In this document: positions 8,145 through 12,126 of the stretch, piece by piece
Position numbering within the stretch: the stretch's first letter is position 1
How the letters are laid out: every line of letters starts with the position of its first letter
The notes under the pieces: generated by a model
The model's input: the letters and a program-made list of their open reading frames with translations, nothing else
The model's database searches: none
Told to the model about the DNA's origin: nothing
Program-made: the position numbers and the translations under genes
Origin: Euperipatoides rowelli
Taxonomy: Eukaryota; Onychophora; Udeonychophora; Euonychophora; Peripatopsidae
Assembly: GCA_003024985.2 (NCBI GenBank)
Contig: PXIH01S0068386.1
DNA: 12,126 bases
Reading direction: 5' to 3' (one strand)

Positions 8145-8288
8145 CTATGCCAGATTGTCTGACATCAACAGTATGCCCTTCTCTTCAATCACTTGGCCCC
8201 ATGGTTTTCCCACTGCCATTGCACTTTGGTATAGGTTGCTCACAAGCTGCCATGGTGTTGCTGATACCTGAAGAGAAATATTAACCAT
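8145..8288 (-). CDS. Small 47-codon ORF of unknown function
   Basis: From an ATG (8286-8288) in the context ctcaATGG, this frame runs MVNISLQVSATPWQLV, continues through SNLYQSAMAVGKPWGQVIEE and KGILLMSDNLA, and stops with TAG. Composition is balanced, with no Cys and an amphipathic-looking middle. It contains the possible splice acceptor ctcttcag (8268-8270), so the same DNA may instead be an exon; then this frame (phase 0) competes with the phase-1 reading listed separately. I recognise no homolog. It is either a real small ORF, part of an exon, or chance. Confidence 0.25.
   Translation of the reverse strand: MVNISLQVSATPWQLVSNLYQSAMAVGKPWGQVIEEKGILLMSDNLA
8185..8267 (-). CDS. Candidate last exon (C) of an unidentified minus-strand gene
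   Basis: The acceptor tatttctcttcag ends at 8268, and the block starts GTATCAGC. Joined in phase 1 to the donor at 8972/8971 (ttgcag/gtatat), it reads ISNTMAACEQPIPK and then CNGSGKTMGPSD, ending at TGA (8185-8187). The intron would be 704 bp. A second frame through the same block is also open (see the small ORF at 8145-8288), so the true reading is unclear. No family recognised; the GSGKT string lacks the rest of a Walker A loop. Confidence 0.25.
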
Positions 8289-8815
8289 TGAGCTTATTTG
8301 TTAATTTTTCCAATAATAAACCTTTTTCTAACAAACAGTTCACGTTACTAATAAAACGGCTATCCATTCTAGAGCACAACTATACAACTCAAAACAGCAA
8401 AATCAGGAACATCCATTAACCACTACCATTAAATAAAACAAAGTCAAAAAAAAAAAAATCAAACATTCTTAATTCAGAATATTCAATTTATATAGACCGC
8501 TAAAAGACGAGAGTAATCTTTTCAGGCCCTAGAAGAAGCCTAGTTCATCGTGGAATACAATAAACCACTGCCTTTCAAAAGTCAAAACAATTCTCGAGTT
8601 TCTTAGATTGGTCCAGGAATAATAATAAAAAAAAACCAATAGGCTAAGTAACAATAAAAGTAAATAATATTTACAAAATTAAAAAACTAATTACAATAGA
8701 AAAAGCCAAGCGGCCAGTAATGGCGCTAGTAGTATAGTAGTTTACAAACATTTTTTTAATAGTTTTACTGTTATTTATAACCAGGGAATCGGTTCTTCGT
8801 AAAAATTAATTTAGA

Positions 8816-8955
8816 CTAATTAAACAAAGAATTACGCTTGCGAAAGTAATAGATTGGAGAATATTTACAAGATCAATCAGTATCTAATATTGGAATGCAA
8901 GAAAAATAATGAAATGTAAGTATGATAAAACAATCAAAATTGCATGCTGTACATT
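8816..8955. repeat. Dispersed repeat, copy 2
   Basis: This copy matches 6578-6722 through ctaattaaacaaag, tagattgga, aagatcaatcagtatctaat and gaaatgtaagtatgataa. Both copies have the same orientation, and by eye identity is about 75-80% with indels. It ends just short of the donor-like site of candidate exon B, so if that gene is real the repeat is intronic. Confidence 0.65.
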
Positions 8956-8971
8956 ATGTCATATTATATAC

Positions 8972-9055
8972 CTGCAAGAACAGGATCAAACATATGAAGG
9001 GTAAAAGCTACGGGCATTCTAAAGGAAAGAGGGTCCAGCAGAGGACAAGAAAGAC
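8972..9055 (-). CDS. Candidate exon B of an unidentified minus-strand gene
   Basis: An 84-nt block lies between a strong acceptor (tatttttcttcccag, ending at 9056) and a good donor (ttcttgcag/gtatat at 8972/8971). Only one of the three frames is open, reading LSCPLLDPLSFRMPVAF and then TLHMFDPVLAG. It enters and leaves in phase 1, matching candidate exons A and C. Two more pyrimidine-AG acceptor-like sites lie inside it (ctttcctttag and gttcttgcag), so the exact border could differ. No family recognised. Confidence 0.3.
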
Positions 9056-9216
9056 CTGGGAAGAAAAATAAAAAAATGATTAAAGGGCATAAGAAACAAT
9101 ATAAAAAAAAACAAATTAATATTGACATTGAGTTCATTAATCAAAACATTTCATCTAAATGTTCCAAATATCTAATGATGTGTTATGTCCTGTACATGCT
9201 CTGTGTTGGTCATGAC

Positions 9217-9303
9217 CTGGAGTAAATACCGGTAGTATTTTGACTGCTACATTAGTACAAGGGTTCCATTTAAAAGGGGAATTTGAGTCATCATTCACAC
9301 AAA
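9217..9303 (-). CDS. Candidate exon A of an unidentified minus-strand gene
   Basis: This 87-nt block follows cattctgtgtccaaag and ends at actccag/gtcatg. It reads CVNDDSNSPFKWNPC and then TNVAVKILPVFTPG in phase 1 at both ends, with two Cys and a Trp, suggestive of an extracellular fold but not recognised. The same frame stays open for 58 codons in all (9155-9331) if no donor is used, adding HDQHRACTGHNTSLDIWNI before TAG. The donor is weak (gtcatg), so the right border is the least certain part of the chain. Confidence 0.25.
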
Positions 9304-9331
9304 CTTTGGACACAGAATGAATGGAATAAAA

Positions 9332-10230
9332 TCATTGACTTCTAAAAATAAACAAATAAATCATATTTCCCAAAATATGTTTATTTTGGGTGAAAAAAAT
9401 ACACATAATAAATAGTAGGCTAGTTATTTGTTTCCCAGAATTGCTTTTGACCTTCAAAGAAAGAAAAAAAAAAACTTATCTGATGAATCTTTGATTGGAT
9501 ATTGATTTAACACTTCCAGGAAAATCAATAGTGAACATCTACAATAGGTGAGAGGTAGACAATCGGCTTTCAATTATCTAAAAGATTGGCAGACGTAAAA
9601 TAAACGTTGAAACAAATTTAAATAATGAGGAAATGGAAAATAAATTGATAAAATTCTGTTTTGCTATATAGTAATCAAAACTTATTTAAATTATTTAACA
9701 AAAATTAATTCATCAGGAAAAATTTAAGTATCAATTTACATATTCCTCACCTTGTTTAAATTCTTAGATTATTAAATTCAAGGTTTTGCTTCTGGAATAT
9801 ACTACAATAGCCTAGTATGGTCAAAAACAAAACCTGGTTAAAATTTAAAATTATCAATTTAGTTTTATTTTGTCATTTAGGCTAATGGTTTACTAAACAA
9901 AAATAAAAAAGTAACTTCAGTTATGATCTTTGTTTCTGTAGGCTAAACTTTGTTATAAAATTTAGATTTTTATGCCTTTTTAAATGAAATAGGAAAATTT
10001 GGTAGCGTAATTACGTTTTACCTATAACTAAATTGACAAAATTGTAAATATATAACAACAGTAACTTACTTTAATTAATATATTTTTTAACCTACCGATA
10101 ATTTAACTTTTCATATAAATTAATCTATAGAGAAACTACAGCTACGATCACCTTTTGGGTTATCTATTTTATAATCTAACATTATGGTTAAAAACACACA
10201 AAAAAAAAACATTTAAGATTTATTTATTTA
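9332..10230. other. AT-rich stretch, no gene seen
   Basis: No supported gene. On the + strand, gatttaacacttccag (acceptor-like, ending 9521) is followed 28 bases later by caatag/gtgaga, a good donor, but a 28-nt exon cannot be argued from this alone. On the minus strand, after cacctattgtag, a short frame MFTIDFPGSVKSISNQRFIR runs to TAA near 9480. Both are noted as faint signals only. Confidence 0.35.
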
Positions 10231-10320
10231 CTAGCTGAAAAGCTCCTTGTGAATTGAAATACAACGGTCTCTAGATATCTCCCGAGACCCCCTCTCTCCA
10301 CCCTCATCTCCCCTAAATAA
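10205..10320 (-). repeat. Possible 3' end of a short retroposon
   Basis: A patch with a purine-rich minus strand (ggggagatgagggtgg, then agagagggggtctcgg) stands out from the AT-rich surroundings. On the minus strand it ends cagctag followed by (taaa)-like repeats. A tail of short simple repeats like this is common at the 3' ends of SINEs and RTE-type LINEs. There is no A/B box, coding frame or target duplication that I can confirm. Confidence 0.2.
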
Positions 10321-10488
10321 ATCATTTTAGAAACGATTAAAAATATAAATCTCTTAATGATGAACATATTATGCTTCAAAACATTCAAATGAAAAAAAAA
10401 TAGGCTGTTTTTATTAGCTCAATCTGTACTACAGTAGGCTATATCTTATTGTTTACTAACAATAAATGTGCACTTATAATACAGAACT

Positions 10489-10761
10489 TCAGAAACATAG
10501 GATGTAAGGGATAGTGTTGTGATTTCCACTTTTAAATCCTACTAATATAACGTGGCCTTCTTTTAAATTGTCTAAAACTAAATGTAAAGGAATAGAGTTT
10601 TCCATAAGGTCATCTGTATTTTCATCACTTTCTTCTACATTTTTTCCAAAACAGCTTCTTTTTCTTCTGAGATTCTTTAATGATACTGCTCTTTTGTTTC
10701 TAAATATTTTTTTTTTTAAGTTTTTATTGCAACTTTTGTTCTTTTCATTTTTTCCTGGCAT
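10489..10761 (-). pseudogene. Basic C-terminal tail, probably of a pogo/Tigger-like transposase
   Basis: This 90-codon open frame starts MPGKNEKNKSCNKNLKKK. It is rich in Lys/Arg up to about residue 38, then acidic (NVEESDENTDDL), and ends with LVLDNLKEGHVILVGFKSG. The basic-acidic-LKxGxxVLVxF order resembles the C-terminal tails of some invertebrate DDE_1 (pogo/jerky-like) transposon proteins, and a transposase remnant lies about 700 bp upstream on the same strand. The frame after GFKSG degrades into a stop. Link to the upstream fragment is inference; an independent small gene or an exon (acceptor-like ataacttag just before the ATG) is the alternative. Confidence 0.4.
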
Positions 10762-10902
10762 AGGCTAAGTTATATCAAAAAATTTCCAGGAAGAACCAGT
10801 CAATACACAAGGGATCCTTACCTTTTTTCTGTTAGTTTTCTTTTCAGGGGTAGCCTATCAGGTTAGCCTATTTCAGTTAAACCTTTTTTCAATCTCTTAG
10901 AA

Positions 10903-11052
10903 CTAACTGCATGCACATAGTTTGGTTGATCTTCCTTGTTGAAGGAAGTGGAGTTGTCCAAGTTGATTTATGTCTGGTTCATCATGTATAGGTACAAAAA
11001 GAGACTTTATTGTGGTAGTTTGTTCAATTTGAGGAACTGAATCATCTGTAGC
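10903..11052 (-). pseudogene. Open block, possible linker part of the pogo-like transposase
   Basis: A frame without Met is open for 49 codons between two stops and reads ATDDSVPQIEQTTTIKSL, then FVPIHDEPDINQLGQLHF and LQQGRSTKLCACS. It lies between the DDE fragment and the basic tail on the same strand and has the polar, repeat-free look of a linker. I do not recognise it. Its assignment to the transposon rests on position only. Confidence 0.25.
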
Positions 11053-11369
11053 CTATATTAAAAGTAGAAAATTCCAGTGTTTTGGAAATATTTTGGGAAT
11101 AGGCTATTTCATGGTTGCTGTACGAGTTTTCATATTTTTTAATTTTCTTATTATCAACTTGACTCCAAAGAGTGAAAATCATTGAAGTCTTTAGATCTCC
11201 ATTTTTTAAAGTTTTTAACTGATCTAACAAATATGAATTAATATAGGCCTAATCTAAATGAGATTTTTGATGGGCAGATTGAAACTTTCATTTGCTGGTA
11301 TAAATTCCTTCAAAAATTTCTTCATAATACATTTTGTTTGTTAGATGCAGTAAATAGGCCTACAGATTT

Positions 11370-11660
11370 TATAACTTAAGTGAAGTTTGATTTGTAATAG
11401 TTTTTTTTAGCCTACTGCTATATGGTTCTTCTAATTTACTCTCATTATGCTCAATCCTCAACTTCCTTGGTACTTTTGCCCAGTTTATTTTGAGTGGACG
11501 GAATATAGCCATATTTAATGTTGCAAAATTGCTGTTGATTTTGGAGGAAAGCTATCATGCCTTTAGGGTATTATAACAATCATTTTTAGTGTTTTCTGAA
11601 GTGATTTGTGATTATCCAAGAAAAGAAAATGTGATATGCTACTGTCTATGGCCCTATGCC
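11370..11660 (-). pseudogene. Decayed pogo/Tigger-like (DDE_1) transposase, C-terminal catalytic part
   Basis: On the minus strand, HFLFLDNHKSLQKTLK (11625-11580) matches the second-Asp motif of DDE_1 transposases (LFLDNHxSH). It is followed after a stop by FPPKSTAILQH (about 11550-11515), matching LPPNSTHxLQPLD, and in another frame by MAIFRPLKINWAKV (11510-11469), matching VFRPLKxxWRKV. The frame then stays open to a TAA near 11370. The order and spacing fit the family. At least one stop and one frameshift break it. The first catalytic Asp and the N-terminal DNA-binding helix-turn-helix are not recognised to the right, where sequence is too decayed or lost. No terminal inverted repeats were found. 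Confidence 0.7.
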
Positions 11661-12009
11661 ATTCTACACGCTACTTTTACCAATTTCAACCTAACAAATA
11701 ACATTGTAATTAGGTCAAAACCATGATGTGTTTAAAAAAAAATATGAATGAGAAAATTAAGAATAGGTCAATTAAATAAAAATAAAATGAACAAGAATAG
11801 ATTAGGCCTATCCAAAAAAATAAAAATTAGCCTACATGATAGGTCTATTCTAATTAGAATTTTACCTTACGGATAAGAAAAATGACACTTAAGATAAAGT
11901 TACATGCTAATTTAACTTATTTTATGATATGCCTACACTTAATTAGACCAACTATTATGATTTAGGTTGTAAATTAATATTTTCTAGAAAAATATGAGAT
12001 ATGAACAGT
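11661..12009. other. AT-rich stretch, no gene seen
   Basis: This AT-rich sequence is upstream (in transposase direction) of the pogo-like remnant. I could not recognise the first-Asp region or the DNA-binding domain. The words TAGGCCTA (11803) and TAGCCTA (11829) recur. Confidence 0.35.
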
Positions 12010-12126
12010 CAGGGATGCAGAATATGTTCGAACGCCCGAACGAGGTTCGAGGGAAATTAATTGCCTTGGGGGAAATTTTTTAACACTGATTAAATAAAAA
12101 TTGAAAAAAAAAAAATTAAAGATTTT
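12010..12126 (+). mobile_element. Possible start of a second hAT-like element
   Basis: CAGGGATGCAG at 12010 resembles a hAT-type terminus (CAGGG(n)TG). It is followed by a GC-rich cluster with GTTCG, CGAAC and GGTTCGA at 12026-12050, which can pair. The GC change and the terminus-like word fit a transposon edge continuing out of the window, but the other end and the target duplication cannot be seen. Confidence 0.2.

Noticed and set aside
8185-8267. Walker A (P-loop) in NGSGKTMG
   Set aside because: The Gly four residues before the GK pair is missing and there is no NTPase context.
9522-9549. 28-nt + strand micro-exon between good splice signals
   Set aside because: There is no partner exon and no way to judge so short a block; chance AG/GT pairs are common.
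10568-10768. 66-codon + strand open frame
   Set aside because: Its Phe/Leu-rich translation is simply the complement of the Lys-rich minus-strand frame at 10489-10761.
1-12126. tRNA, rRNA or other structured RNA genes
   Set aside because: No cloverleaf with conserved TTC-loop and matching acceptor arms, and no rRNA-like conserved block, was seen by eye.

Overview
This is an AT-rich window of animal, probably invertebrate, nuclear DNA. The evidence is its mix of eukaryotic transposons (a Ty3/gypsy retrotransposon, a Jockey/CR1-group LINE, a pogo/Tigger-type transposase, a hAT-like end and long-inverted-repeat DNA elements). There are no bacterial-style gene arrays, and there are several intron-style splice signals. 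The words TAGGCCTA and TAGGCTA/TAGCCTA are strikingly frequent. I cannot name the species.

Layout. Positions 1-130 hold the end of a hAT-like element that runs off the left edge. Positions 572-4905 hold one decayed Ty3/gypsy retrotransposon on the + strand: a 5' LTR (572-2591, interrupted), a broken pol remnant with only the end of RNase H and the integrase (3197-4712), a polypurine tract and a 3' LTR (4724-4905). Gag, protease and most of the reverse transcriptase are missing. Two related long-inverted-repeat ('foldback') elements sit inside it. FB1 (772-2551) lies in the 5' LTR, is flanked by an 8-bp duplication, and its empty site survives in the 3' LTR. FB2 (2606-3196) lies where the LTR now joins RNase H. 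Both begin GGGGACGGTA and share subterminal sequence.

Positions 5160-6480 hold a truncated, frameshifted LINE on the minus strand, with a YADD reverse-transcriptase core and a recognisable C-terminus. A diverged dispersed repeat occurs at about 6578-6722 and 8816-8955.

Positions 7236-9331 are the most gene-like part. On the + strand there is a 113-codon open frame (7236-7577) behind a good splice acceptor, and a second open block (7895-8029). On the minus strand three short blocks (9217-9303, 8972-9055, 8185-8267) have splice-like borders that are all phase 1 and join without a stop. I recognise none of these proteins. Exon status is inference.

Positions about 10489-11660 carry, on the minus strand, a decayed pogo/Tigger-like (DDE_1) transposase with a basic C-terminal tail. 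The remaining stretches are AT-rich with no supported gene. The window is mostly layered mobile DNA of different ages; the possibly new items are the foldback family and the unidentified exon-like blocks.
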